Below are positions 11,263-22,450 of a stretch of DNA of 64,000 nt, piece by piece; position 1 is the stretch's first letter, and every line of letters begins with the position of its first letter. The stretch is from Temnothorax longispinosus (taxonomy: Eukaryota; Arthropoda; Insecta; Hymenoptera; Formicidae), in assembly GCF_030848805.1 (NCBI RefSeq), contig NC_092358.1, positions 19,253,297 through 19,317,296 of the forward strand, written 5' to 3'. Under the pieces are notes generated by a model. The model was not told the DNA's origin and searched no databases. It saw nothing but the letters and a program-made list of their open reading frames with translations. A program made the translations under genes and the position numbers.

Positions 11263-12101
11263 TTTATTACCTTGAATAGTATATATCTTAAATATTATCT
11301 CTATTATATATAAATTTAACATTTTTGTTATATATCATACATTGTGTGGGCAGTTGGGATATTTTTGTGTTGCTAATAAAATATCAAAATGCATGTGACG
11401 GATATAACTATATTCTTGCAACTAAATTAACGTTTCGGAATGAAAAAAAAAAACTCGTGCGCGATACCGTCACTGAACGATATCGCAAAATCAATTAGTG
11501 CGGAAGCACAGGCGTTTTCGATAATGGCAATTATTCGCCGGCGATGGTACCGTAATTTAGCGCGATATTGTAGCAATTTATCGCGATTAAACCGGCTCGC
11601 GTAATTTTTTAGCGACCGCCGCGTTGCGCGTCGACTCGCGCAGACTTTCTCAGGGTTCAAGACAGTTCTCGTAGCGAAGGTCAGCCGTGTTAATAGAAAT
11701 AAGACGGGATTAATAAACGCCTTAATGAAACATTCCTCCGGATAGCGAATTAATTGAGAGCGGCAGTTCCCCGGGGCATGAAAGTGACTCACGTATAGAG
11801 CGCGCGCGCGCGCTCGTAAAGCGTTTCGACTTTGGGGCTCCTCGCCAATTTTCTTCGATCAACGTTTATTAAGCCACTCCCACGCAAGTCATCTCCCCTT
11901 TTCGCGTTTGTATCACAAACTGATATTACATTTACATAAACGCGGAAATGAAACGATTACACGAGCGCGAATGCGTGGTACATCGCGTTGTTGCCGGCGA
12001 GTTAATTAATCTTCAATTGGCGTGATGAGTTATTGGTGATCCGTATACACCGACAAATCGCTACGCATATATTTCAAGATGCGATTTTTATCGTGTAGTC
12101 G
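11263..12101. promoter_or_regulatory. Candidate conserved noncoding block (about 11440-12060)
   Basis: After AT-rich sequence to about 11430, a GC-moderate block carries many ATTA/TTAA cores among CpG-rich spacers (tcaattagt, gcgaattaattg, gagttaattaatc). A perfect 18-bp palindrome of alternating CG lies at 11798-11815. A 121-codon minus-strand frame in the block has no recognisable domain. The enhancer reading is inference from motif texture. Confidence 0.2.
11798..11815. repeat. Perfect CG palindrome (gagcgcgcgcgcgcgctc)
   Basis: An 18-bp perfect palindrome, mostly alternating C and G, able to form a hairpin or left-handed DNA. It lies in the candidate regulatory block. Confidence 0.85.
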
Positions 12102-12317
12102 TTAGCACACGATATAAACGTGCCAGACTCCATAGATATTACTCAAAGATTGCAAGATGAAATCTAGAGCATCTAGTATATCAGTATACGCAAATTGATA
12201 TGCTCGATTAACATCGGTGTCCGCGTGGCCACAATGAAGAGTAACAAGAATTCCATGAGTTGGTGAGAAGGCGTTAAATTTAACACCGGTAGATTTAAGA
12301 TTATCGGCGTGGCGCAA
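12102..12317 (-). CDS. Weak candidate exon or coding remnant, unknown protein
   Basis: A minus-strand frame of 71 codons runs from just after a TAG to a TAA. The first codon is TTG, so it cannot be a normal start; if real it is an internal or terminal exon or a pseudogene piece. The composition is balanced: acidic and aromatic residues are well represented, as in GHADTDVNRAYQFAYTDILD, unlike the Arg/Ser-rich chance frames around it. A helical, amphipathic segment (TDILDALDFILQSLSNIYG) is seen at about residues 45-63. The upstream acceptor is weak (gaggatag|ttg) and a possible donor (ttga|gtaata) lies near residue 59. No family is recognised. A chance frame remains possible. Confidence 0.25.
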   Translation of the reverse strand: MRHADNLKSTGVKFNAFSPTHGILVTLHCGHADTDVNRAYQFAYTDILDALDFILQSLSNIYGVWHVYIVC

Positions 12318-13599
12318 CTATCCTCGCACCCTTTTCACCGCCTAGAGTCGGGGAATCGGCTTTAACGAGCGCGAGCGCAGCATCGCTTTCACAGCCGCCC
12401 CGCGTTGTGCACGGATGCGCTGCTCTCTCCGCGTGCATGAAAGGTGGTGCCCGTCATCATCGCCCGGTGAGATATGGTCAGTATCCATCAGCGTAGAGTG
12501 GATGCGCGTAGTTTTGAATGGCTTTCTAATTACGAAGGGCCCGCGTGTTGCGTGTGAAATATATCCGGCGCGGATTGCGTGTCAAATGACAAAGAAAACA
12601 CGTCGAACGTCTCTCACGTTCCGTTCAGGGCCCCGCGAAGATAAACGAGTGGCGCGGTGCTTTCGAGATTTACATTCAGGCCGATCGCGTCAATGCCTCG
12701 TATCTAATTTCAGATTATCCGAGCCGTTCGAATTTTCGAGCGATATTTATAGCGGTATATGAAATATGCTGGATTTATGGCACTGATAGGAAAGTGGAAC
12801 ATGATGTAGGCAAGGAAAAAAAAACGATTTTAAATTCCGATTTGTCGGTAATATTATTTTTCGATTACGTACAAAATTTCAAGAATCTAGCTGGTTATCT
12901 CTAATAGAAAACTTCTAACTAATAATGCTAAAGTTTTTCAAATTAACAAAAATCATTCTTTTTCTGTCTGTAACAAAAATGCACAAAAAATATGATCCAT
13001 CGAATAAGACTTGAAAGAAATATCGTAAATAATGTCGAAATCTGTAATGTTTTATATTTATATCTATGTGTAATAGTCCTAGAATTGCAGTACAAGAGAT
13101 TCAAGATACACCAATCTCTCGCGAGGCAACGCACACACTCCGAACGTAAATCGAAGTCGCGATTTCGTGATCTATGTAGATGCCCCTCGTGGATGTCCCG
13201 CTTCGCCCTTAACTTATCTCGAATCCGAGAATCGAATAACATCAATCTCCTCTACGGCTTCGGGGCCCTTCCGCCTCTCTCTCGAGAGAGCTCCGTCGTC
13301 CTTGTACCTTGTCGTCGTCGAGTCCCTTTGTCTCCCACGTTCACGCGCGCGGAGTTATAACGCCGAGACGGGCCGTGGAAGCGGCGGGGTGCGGGCTTTT
13401 AAGCGCGATTTATTGATTTAAGCCCTTCCACCTTTACCTTGCCCTCGCACATGCCACACCTCACCCCGCTCTTTTCCCCCGGCGTCGCACTTTTCTCGTC
13501 GCGTCGCACGGCCGGCCGTCGCTGTCGGCAAGCCCGAAAAGACGCAGCCCGGAAGGGCAGGACATCTTTGACATCTTTTGTCTATTAAATACTCCTCGA
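12318..13599. other. Mixed sequence, no recognised gene
   Basis: GC-rich blocks at 12318-12740 and 13110-13550 flank AT-rich sequence (12760-13100). Frames of 100-122 codons on both strands in 12943-13360 overlap each other and have low-information translations. Confidence 0.4.
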
Positions 13600-13803
13600 C
13601 TGAAGTATGGTGGTCACAACCGGCCGGAACAAGAGCACAAAGGGCCTCTGGTTAAGATCATCTCGAGATTCGAACGTCTTTGGTAATCTGGAAGGACTAC
13701 CAGAGTCCTTCAACTTCGAAGGACCCTGGTTGAAGAAGTCTCTTCGAGTGCTCGTTCGATATCGCTGACGAGAAACAGTGTAGCTTAATTGCGCGGAAAA
13801 CAT
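13600..13803. repeat. Degenerate internal repeats with two competing hairpins
   Basis: ggcctctggttaagatc at 13643 is echoed by gaccctggttgaagaag from 13722, both ending near ctcgag/ttcgag. A hairpin aaggact-accag-agtcctt (13692-13710) shares its right arm with a second stem pairing ccagagtccttc (13700-13711) with gaaggaccctgg (13718-13729). The two folds exclude each other. The 72-codon minus-strand frame over this block reflects the repeats and is not called. Confidence 0.55.
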
Positions 13804-14206
13804 CGTGCTGACCCTTCGGTGCGTTGTTTCACCAGGCGAAGGAGATCTATATCTACAATTTTACGATAACCATTTATTTACGATTACGAATGTGCAGTTC
13901 ATCCCAATATTGGAACAACCAGCATTATTAATTATTTTCTCAAAGTTACGACACTTGAAATTTTTAACACATTTTTTTCATAATAAAATATTTGTTTTTA
14001 ACGAAGCCGCTTTAATCAAATTCCATTAGTAGCCCGTTTTATTTTTCATATCTCATATTAAAACATATTATATTTAAAAATAAAGAAACTTTCGAAAATT
14101 CAAATTATACATTACTGAAAGAGTATAACAAATGAATTAGAAGCTCCAATTTAGAATTGCGTTAATGTAAACTGATGTAAACTATTTCTTTATTTTTCGC
14201 GGTTGT
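13804..14206. other. AT-rich sequence
   Basis: No gene or repeat is recognised. Two tttatt hexamers near its end (14189-14194 and 14206-14211) are AATAAA on the minus strand, relevant to the next candidate. Confidence 0.5.
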
Positions 14207-14404
14207 TTATTGATTGACATACGTCGGAAATCGCATCGATTTGCGGAGTATAATGGTGAGCGTGTGCGAGTGCCCTTCGACTAATTGGACGCGTTCTCTT
14301 CCATCCTCATCGACGCACGTCAAACGATAATTAATAACCTCACGCTTGTTGGCGTGGACAGTAAACAAACAGCGGTAGTTACGCACCGAGAGATCGGCGA
14401 ACAT
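14207..14404 (-). CDS. Weak candidate terminal exon or small ORF
   Basis: A 65-codon minus-strand frame lies in an isolated GC-moderate patch. It opens with ATG at 14404 and stays open seven codons further upstream to a TAA. Third codon positions are mostly C, G or T with few rare-looking codons. The translation (MFADLSVRNYRCLFTVHANK to the end YVNQ) is compositionally balanced. On the minus strand an AATAAA overlaps the stop codon and a second lies about 15 bases beyond it, which would suit a 3' end. No transmembrane segment, signal peptide or known domain is visible. It may be a short protein, a last exon, or a conserved noncoding element that happens to be open. Only transcript or comparative data can separate these. 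Confidence 0.25.
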   Translation of the reverse strand: MFADLSVRNYRCLFTVHANKREVINYRLTCVDEDGRERVQLVEGHSHTLTIILRKSMRFPTYVNQ

Positions 14405-15150
14405 TGAGAGGTCGTAGCCTCTTTATGCGAAGCGCATGTCACCCTCGCGATGTATATTATACACTGTGCTTCACTCACGCCATTTGTTTCGTATGTATGA
14501 ATTTTTAAATCTATATTTCTAATATATATTTTTAATGTTTTAATTTTTAGCATTCGCATTATACATATATTTGTAATTATCCGTTAAGTAAACTTTTCGT
14601 TATTACAAAAGTGCCAGCTATAATTCAAATAAATTCGTAAATTATTCATAAATTAAAAATTATAGTATATTTGTGTATTAAATTATAATAGCAATTAAAA
14701 TGATATTACTATTTACCATAATTTTGTGTGTTAAATGCCCCTTATATAAACTATAATAAATAAAATAAAACTAAATATCTTGTGCATTGCTAATATCTCT
14801 GTCTTCGTTCCGAATAATTCAAATAATTTTAACGATTAGGATACCAAGGATAATGGTTGAAGCTAATCTCGAGCGAAAATTGAGAAATACATCAATTCAA
14901 TAAACTCCGAACTGCGAGTTTCCAAAACAGATCTGTCTCTTCTTACTTTTGTTCAGAAAATCGATCGTAAAATATATAAAAGTAATCTATTATAGAGAAT
15001 CATGTTAGCGAATGCACTGCGCTCAGTGCAAAGGATCGTTATAGCAATATAATTATCGCGACGCAATTCTTCTTTAAAACAAAAAGAGAAAAAAAGACGC
15101 AGGCATTTATGTGATGTCCATGCAATCTTCAATAAGCTTTTCCGAGCCTG
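14405..15150. other. AT-rich sequence
   Basis: Strongly AT-rich between about 14500 and 14960. No gene or repeat is recognised. Confidence 0.5.
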
Positions 15151-15539
15151 TCACCGTCGGTGCCATCCTAATAGATCAAAAAGTAGGTTGACGTCGCGTC
15201 GTAATGCATTCCAGACGCGCATCGCGTCGCAACGTCACGTCCTAAGGGTGGCAATCCGGAAGGAAGTATGTTGACGTATTCCTTCACGGTGATTCGCGAA
15301 GCGTCGGCGACGAGAAGGGTCTCTCTCATTTTCCTTTTATTCGTCAAAGCAGCCTTTTACGAACTGATGCCCCAGAAAAGTGGCACGCGGCCGCACTAAT
15401 GACCCAAAGGGAGACCCGGCCGACCATCCCGCACTCGCGATGGCCCTTCTCGCAGAGAAAAGACGGCGAGACGGAGGGATGACGCAAAGGGAAAGTGAAA
15501 AAAAGCGATTCGCCTTTCCGCGTACTAAACATTCATTAG
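15151..15539. other. GC-moderate block
   Basis: Frames are open on both strands over 15344-15532 without recognisable domains. No gene is called. Confidence 0.4.
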
Positions 15540-15930
15540 CGCCGTTCGTACTCTCAACTCTCCCTTCGTCCTCTTCGCAGAGCAGGGGTCTCTTTTCAAT
15601 GCGAAGGTCCGTCTCTTCTACCTTCTTTCATACACCTTCTTCCTCTGCTACTTTTCCTTCTCTTTCTCTTAGAGCAGTACAGCTTTTTGCCGTCTTTTCT
15701 CACTTGTTCTCTTTCCTCTTCTCTCTCTCTTTCTCTTTCTATTTTGCTGGTCTTATTCTTCTTCATCTCGCTTCATCGCGATGTGTTCGCTTCTTCGTAA
15801 GCCGGTCCATTCTTCTTCCTCACTCGCTTGCTCTCCCTCTCTGCCATCTCTCTTCCCTCTGTCTCTTTATTCTTCTTGCCGGTTAATCAAACCGGTAGAT
15901 CTACCTTCCCATCTCTTCCCTTCGTCATCG
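15540..15930 (+). repeat. Long degenerate polypyrimidine tract
   Basis: Nearly 400 bp in which the plus strand is dominated by C and T, with tct, ttc and ctc runs and few purines. The long plus-strand frame through it (Ser/Phe/Leu-rich, 15380-15886) is a product of this composition. The tract could bind GAGA-type or polypyrimidine-tract proteins, or form a triplex. Confidence 0.7.
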
Positions 15931-16549
15931 AGATCTATGAACCGGCGTGTTCGAGCTCACCATTCCAGAGTATACTTCGTAGTTCGTGAAGTTTCGCTCT
16001 TAAGATCAAAGACTTGGTTTTGAGAAGGTCGGGCTTTAAACTGTATTTACATCGTGCGAAGTTTGAAAGTGAAATTCACGACCTCTATGAAGCTAGTACC
16101 CCATTTTCAGAATTTCGATATAATTAATAAGGAGTCTGCCTCTTCCCTAAAGAGCTTGTGGAATTTCTAACACATTCTAAAGAGAATTCTGGTTAAGTAT
16201 AAATAAAAGATTCAAAGATATGTGGATGCAAACTACACATTTTCATATAAGAAAACTAATCACAACTTTTTTTTATTTTAGTTCCCGATTTGAGTTCAAA
16301 TACTTTTTGATACATTTTTAAAGCATTATCCAAAATTCTTGAATTAACAATAGGTTTTTAAATACGATTTCATTTATCGAGATTTAAAGAATTTTCATCC
16401 AGAAAATAAAAAATTGCCGGAACTCATTTATTTTGTTATTTTATAGGTTTTGTAATCGTTAAAACTTTTGAGGAACCGTCTAGAAGTCTGTAGAAACATT
16501 ATATCATATTTATGCGTCTTCGATTTGTTTTCACTAACGCGACAAAAAA
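15931..16549. other. AT-rich sequence
   Basis: No gene or repeat is recognised. Confidence 0.5.
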
Positions 16550-17010
16550 CCACCATCCTTAATTAGAAAGCGTATGGATAAAAAAGCGTTTATACGCGAG
16601 AGCGTAACGCTTTCAGGACTCAAGGACGGCAGAGCACTAAGCACTTTCGGTCGGTGATGAAAAGGGGCGACGGAGGGATACCGTTTGGGCGTTAATTTCC
16701 TTTCGACCGTTGCTTTAGTGGCAATTAAACCGGACGATCGTTACCGCGTTTATAGACACCGAGCGATGCTGCCTAATAATAATACGCATCGCGTCCGCCT
16801 CGGATCCTTTGAATGGAACTCTCGCGCCAGGATAATTAGAGATAAACCAAATTTATTCGCCGCGACCTAATTATTCGCGGCCGGCTTAATTAATGGCCGG
16901 ATGCGAATCACGCTTGAATTGTCGAACCTAGTCGATCGTGAGCAAGCATCGTTCTCGTATGATATCGGGAGATTAAAGAGATAACTTTAATAATTTTGAC
17001 GGGCCATTAT
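16550..17010. promoter_or_regulatory. Candidate conserved noncoding or enhancer block
   Basis: GC-moderate sequence carrying many ATTA-type cores: ttaattagaaagcgt (16559), gttaatttcc, gcaattaaacc, gataattagag, ctaattattcg and cttaattaatgg with a flanking ggccgg/ccggcc symmetry at about 16878-16902. The 15-mer taattagaaagcgta recurs at about 27418. No credible frame is present. The enhancer reading is inference. Confidence 0.25.
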
Positions 17011-18200
17011 TAAATGCTTGATTCGTGACGACGTCTCTCTCATTTTTCATGCAAAATTACACAATATTAATATTAAATCTTTCTCCCTATGAAAATTTTA
17101 TTTTAATATTGTTTTGATATATTTTAGACACGCCGCGCTCTAAATTTTAAATTTAAAATTTCAATTTTTAGTTTGTATTAAATAAATTATATACTTTAAA
17201 GATCTAACGCGTAATGCAAAATTTGTTATCGATACGCTTTTGCTTTATTCTTTTTTATTATGCGCATTTTAAACGTCTCGCTATACCGTAGCGTAACTAT
17301 TCGAACACAATGTACATATTTCGTGCTCAGCAAATAAATCTACGGACAAACAGCGAAGCAATGAGAAATCTGGAGAAAAGACACGAATCGCGCCATTCGT
17401 TTCTCATTCTGGAGCGTTTCAACGTTTGCTTTTGCAATATAGCGGCTTAAAATGAGGTGCGGCGTAATGCCGACTTGTCATGCGACAGAGAAGCAATTAA
17501 AACTAGAACAATCGCGATTCGCTGGCGAATCGATTCGAGACTTGCGCGTGTAAACGTTATTTATCTCCGAAACATACCGAAAGAATTGGCGCGCGGCAGG
17601 ATAGACGTAATTAGTGACCATCAGGTATGCGTTTATTTCGCGGATGCTGTACGTGTTGTAGCTCAAAATCGTCGTTTAAATTACGATGGCAAACAGACCG
17701 ATGGCACACGAAAATAATAACGGTCCAACGGTCCGCGGATAACGAGCGAGATCATGTGTTTCACGCAAATAATCCAGTCCGTTAAAACACGTGAAATTTA
17801 ACATTTCAAACACGCAAAGAGAATCCGTTATACGATGTTACGGCATATTATATCGGTAATGATAAAATCAATGTCATTTAATAAAATAAGTAGGTTCTAT
17901 TTAATATAATATAAATAAAATAATTCTTTAATTACAATCCTTGTCAATATTTTCATTCATTTTTCCCTTATATCAATATCAATTGTCTACAAAACACAAT
18001 TTTTTCCTGAGTAAATTAAGGTATATCGCGCTATATATAAGAGGCAATGTAATATCATTTAAAATACCAACGTTTTAATCACGTATTTAATGAAACACAT
18101 TATAGTTGTTCGTATGCTGTACTTCGATGTTAAAAACTTTAAATATTATATGAGCAAAGTTAACTTTTGTTATAAAAGGATTCCACCAATCGGATTGTTG
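17011..18200. other. AT-rich flanks around a mixed block (17340-17760)
   Basis: The mixed block has short frames on both strands without recognisable domains. No repeat is seen. Confidence 0.45.
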
Positions 18201-19130
18201 GATCCGAAATTGCAATGAAGTCCTGCAATCGAAAACCCAACGGAAATATCGTTATCTCGCACCTCGTGTTTTCTTTAGTCCTTTTCTCCAGCGCGTTTTT
18301 CCTATCCCGACGGTGTTTCCGGTTTTATTCTGCAACTCGTGCACGGACATCTAATCGGAAAGGAGACGACGGGTTCCCGAAAATGGGTTCGTATTTTTTT
18401 TTCCGCCCTCGCGAGAGCCAAAGTGCCAAAGATGGAGAGAACGGTATATGCCTATCTAATAGCCGAGGAAGGTTAAACGAGGAGGGAGCCAATCAAGTCA
18501 GAACACACAGTAGATTCGGAAACGAAGCAATTTCTCTTCTAGCCACGTTGCGCACTTTTACTCTCGCGGCCCTTGCCCCTCCTACGCTCTCTCGGCTTCC
18601 GACCAACGTTTCACACTCACGTTCACCACCCCCGTTCGCCCAGTAATCGACGTGCACGGTGGAATTTCTTCGGTCGCGGGCGAGAAAAGGGAATTTTCCT
18701 CGAGATAACGACCGGAGTTCTTCGTGAGAAGCACCCTTCGAGGAAGAGAACGAGATAGAGGGAGGGAGGGGGAGAGAAAGAGCGAAAGAGAAAAAGAGAG
18801 AGAGAGTAGCAAGCGGAGAAACCGGCCAACCGCGGCAAGAAAGCGAGACGCTCGCCATTAGCGCCTCCGTCCACAGCGTATAAAGGAGAGGAGAAACGTG
18901 CAACGCGACGGCGGCCATCGTATCGCGCCGAAGGGCGCACGCGAGAATGCGTGAAACGCATCGGGTCGAAGCACGATGATCCCCAGATGCCTTTGTATGG
19001 GCCGAGCACGCCACGCGGGACGTATCTTGATTTAGGACCGGGGATGCGCTTAGCGGCGGATGCGATCGCGACCGTGTGCCTCGAGCGTGCGGAAACGCGA
19101 CCTGTATAACTTGCAAGAAGAAACAATTTT
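18201..19130. other. GC-rich block with a purine tract
   Basis: A CpG-rich block of about 900 bp. 18750-18825 is almost pure A/G. Overlapping minus-strand frames of 207 and 167 codons and a plus-strand frame of 143 codons all read as low-complexity Arg/Ser/Leu sequence, and three frames cannot all be real. It is the largest GC-rich block in the first third and a candidate promoter-like or unmethylated region, without direct evidence. Confidence 0.4.
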
Positions 19131-20397
19131 TCCTTCCGGTGGTTTATCGCTGCCGCGAGACAGCTCTACTGGCGTACAATGCTTATAATTATATCTAATT
19201 TCTTAATTTATCTTAATTTATATAACTGTATTATATACAATTAACTCGTTCGTGTCGAAATTAACGTGAAATGGCGTGAATTTGAACGGAGATTTTCCAC
19301 TTCCTGAGTAATTAATTTTATATTCTTTCAAGTAATGAATCTAATTGTGAAAAATACACATTGGACTTTGACATGACGGTGAAGAAAATTTTGATCGCAC
19401 TCGCAGGCGTGTCTCGTACGAAAAATTCTGTCTACGCCAATGTAGGCTCATTTAGGTACAACTCTTAATTAGTGCCGACTCGGCACAACGGGAGGCGCAG
19501 TCCCGATGACTTACGTGAGGCGCGGGAAAAACGACGTCGGCATCAGACGGCGGAATGCCGGGTTCTCTATGTACGACAGTAAAAGTTTCGTGTGTGCGTC
19601 ATAACCGTGTAACGTATATTATATCTGTCTTCACATCGCACCTGTCAAGGCGAGCTGAGATACCTGCGGACGAGAGCGATATACTGTTCATTAGGAAACG
19701 GAGCCGCCGCTCGCCGCACAAAACTTTTCAGTTCTTTCCTCTTCCAATCCTTCCCATTAATTATTATCCCTTCGGAAAAATTATGTTTCTTATTATATTT
19801 CATTTCATGATAATAAATTAGCAAATTATTGCGATGACTTGTATAACGAACCACAAGATTAATAAAAGACGTAAGTGTGAAAAAAAAGTTATATATCAGT
19901 TTGCGGAATCGCTACTGGGCTCTGTCTGCAAAAGTCGCTCGCTTTTACATCGCGGTGCGCCACGATCGATCTATCGGACCTATGAAATTTCCGTGAAATC
20001 CCGGGCGTAGAATTTTCCGCGTAACTTTTACGCGGCCTGATTGGCGTTGGCCAATATTCGATGGGGAAAGAGTGGCTGCATTCTCGACGACCGCCGTTGG
20101 AGCCGCGGCTTCCGAAAACTTTCTCGTCGCGTCCGATAAAAAGTTCGAACCGCGAAGTGACGAGAGGAAGGGGAGGGGGAGGGGGAATTTCCTGTGAAAT
20201 CTGATTCTGGCCGGCCATTATTGCGAATTTGCGCAAATGAAGGAAGCGCAACGTATGTGGTGTCATGTACTAACTATTTACGTTTAACGACTCCTGCGAC
20301 CGTTTCGCGGCACCGGATTGTACGTTGTATATCAAAGGCGTATATGCTGGCGCGCGAGCAATATTGCAACTTTTATTACCTACTATTACGTATTACC
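19131..20397. other. Mixed sequence, no recognised gene
   Basis: AT-rich at 19170-19370 and 19740-19890, GC-moderate at 19400-19730 and 19900-20240. A G-rich run (ggggagggggaggggg) lies at about 20170-20186. Confidence 0.4.
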
Positions 20398-20964
20398 TAC
20401 TGTCGTAGTAAATTACTCCGGATAGCAGTATGAGCAACGCCGCGAGTTTCAGCGGGAGGTCGTAATTGAATTGGTCAGTACGGAATCAACACGAAACTAT
20501 AACTTGCGAAAACTAAAAAATAGCCAGAGAATTAGAATGTGCTTCAAAAAAGATATATTCTACGCGATGTAACAATATAAATATACCTATATAGAACGCG
20601 CCTGCTTAATACTATATGCTACGATAAGAAAATACTGAATAATTTGAGAGTAGTTCTTATTTAACCTGACCTATACTGTCGTAAATTACTCCGGATGGCA
20701 GTATGAGCATGCAACGCTACGAATTTCAGTGGCAGGCGAGGTGGCAGGTCATATAATGTATATGTGTCATATAATTGAATTAGTCCGTACGAAATCAAGT
20801 ACGAGAATTTATAATTTGTGAAAATTGAAATATATATAGCCAGAGAATTAGAATGTGCTTCAAGAAAGACCTATATTTTATACTGTAATAATAGAAATGC
20901 ATATAAAACGCGCTTACTTAATAAAGAAAATACTGAATAATTTGAGAGTATTTTTTCAGCCTGG
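20398..20964 (+). repeat. Tandem duplication of about 280 bp (two diverged copies)
   Basis: Copy 1 (about 20398-20673) and copy 2 (20674-about 20964) align from tactgtcgta through aattactccggat, gcagtatgagca, tagccagagaattagaatg, tgcttcaa and aaaatactgaataatttgag. Copy 2 carries an insertion near 20735-20775 and copy 1 one near 20610. The divergence implies an old duplication. No TIRs or coding frame were found, so whether the unit is a mobile element or a local duplication is open. Confidence 0.85.
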
Positions 20965-21590
20965 TATTTTTGACTGACTTCTATAGCGATTTATATAATT
21001 GTAGTTAATTTTTTAACGCGTAGATGATGTTTGAATAATAACGTCAATACTATTTATCCTTTTTAATGTGAAAAGCGCATTCTTCCGTAATATACATTTC
21101 TCTGGAAATTATTCCTCCAGGATATATTATTGTCGTTACAAAAATAATTTCGAGCTGTTTTCGTTATTAAAAAGATTTCCCTGCAAAATTATTTCTGTTA
21201 AAAATTGTTTTTCTTGATATTATTTCTCGATCGTAAATATATATTCGTATAGATACTGATGATGTGCTCGCGGGCAATACTCATTAGTACAGCTCCTAAA
21301 AATAGCAGTCGATGTAATCGATATCCTGGCAAAGTCTGTCGGCAATTTTAATTTAGCTGCGGTATGTTAAAAATATCACTGTGGAAACTATCGCAATTAG
21401 AATATTCGTGCAATCCAGGGAAATCAACGATACTGATTCAATCTCATTTCCGTTTATCAATTAAACGTAGCTTAAATTAGTTTCATCGCATTACCGCAGT
21501 TTTTAAAGAACGATTAATCGCGTATTTTTTTCTATAATTAACCGCAAAATTAATTTCAACGGTTTCAATAAGATATCCCCCGATATAATC
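20965..21590. other. AT-rich sequence
   Basis: No gene or repeat is recognised. Confidence 0.5.
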
Positions 21591-21803
21591 GCGTATAGTG
21601 CAAAGCATGCGCGCAAATGCGCTCGCCGGAACCGCAAATTGCCGCTACGACGTTGAAGATTTATGCTTTAATAATTATTGTGACATCGGCGCTCGCGTGT
21701 GTAAAGCCAATCAATGCAGGTGTGCGTGTGAGTACGTGTGGTGTGTTGTGCCAGGCTGTACGCGGACGTGCGGATGGACGAGAGCGACGGACAGGTAACC
21801 GCA

Positions 21804-21869
<66 letters not shown>

Positions 21870-22150
21870 AGAGCGAGGAAGTCCCCCCCCGTTCCCTCCC
21901 CCCTCTCACCCCGATGGATATGTGCGAGGAGGGTCCTCGGGGCCCTCCTTAGAAGGGGGGCATCCCCACCGTTCAAGATGGCCACCTCGCATTCCTCCAT
22001 CGGTCTGGACATGACCGCACCGCCTCGCGCGAGATCAACCACCGTTCTAAGTTCAGGATTTACGCCGCTTCGAGTTACGCGAACGTATAGGATTGACCGA
22101 CCGGCTCGCCAGATAAGCCGTAAACAGACTCTTCGTACTTTTGACTTTTA
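21591..22150. other. GC-rich block containing a TG microsatellite
   Basis: The frames crossing the microsatellite (Cys-Val or Thr-His repeats) are artefacts. C-rich runs occur at about 21882-21912. No gene is recognised. Confidence 0.45.
21807..21864 (+). repeat. (TG)29 microsatellite
   Basis: 58 bp of uninterrupted TG repeats. A likely polymorphic marker, and alternating purine-pyrimidine DNA that can adopt a left-handed form. Confidence 0.97.
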
Positions 22151-22450
22151 ACAAACTCACGCATGAACAGGAACACCTATTCGTGTAATCGTTTATATGC
22201 GCGCGATTATTTCGTCACGCTCGTAGAAAGGCATTTACGTTGTTTCGTATTACATCTTTTCTTTGATGCACAGGTGGCCGCTTCTGAAAGATTTGATCGC
22301 GCGCGCTGAAATCAGGCACGGTCTTACAATTATACATTGATTGATAACAAATAAACTGATAAAAAAAGTATTATAAGTAAAAAACAAAAATATTGAACAT
22401 ATTTTTTTTTTTTTTGTGAACGATATGTACTCAAAGTTTCTTTATCTTCC
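22151..22450. other. Unassigned sequence before the MITE
   Basis: Contains a poly-T run at about 22401-22415. Nothing else is seen. Confidence 0.5.

Noticed and set aside
13677..13690. miR-9-like word tctttggtaatctg
   Set aside because: The seed resembles the miR-9 family, but the following bases do not provide a matching star arm at the right distance; the local stems involve other segments.
15380..15886. 168-codon plus-strand frame with a hydrophobic-looking second half
   Set aside because: The Ser/Phe/Leu content comes from the polypyrimidine tract, so membrane segments cannot be inferred.
18493..19116. Longest open frame (207 codons, minus strand)
   Set aside because: Low-complexity Arg/Ser/Leu sequence crossing a purine tract, with a second overlapping minus-strand frame of 167 codons and a plus-strand frame of 143. 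It is explained by few stops in GC-rich DNA.
21738..22151. Cys-Val and Thr-His repeat proteins
   Set aside because: Translation of the (TG)29 microsatellite.
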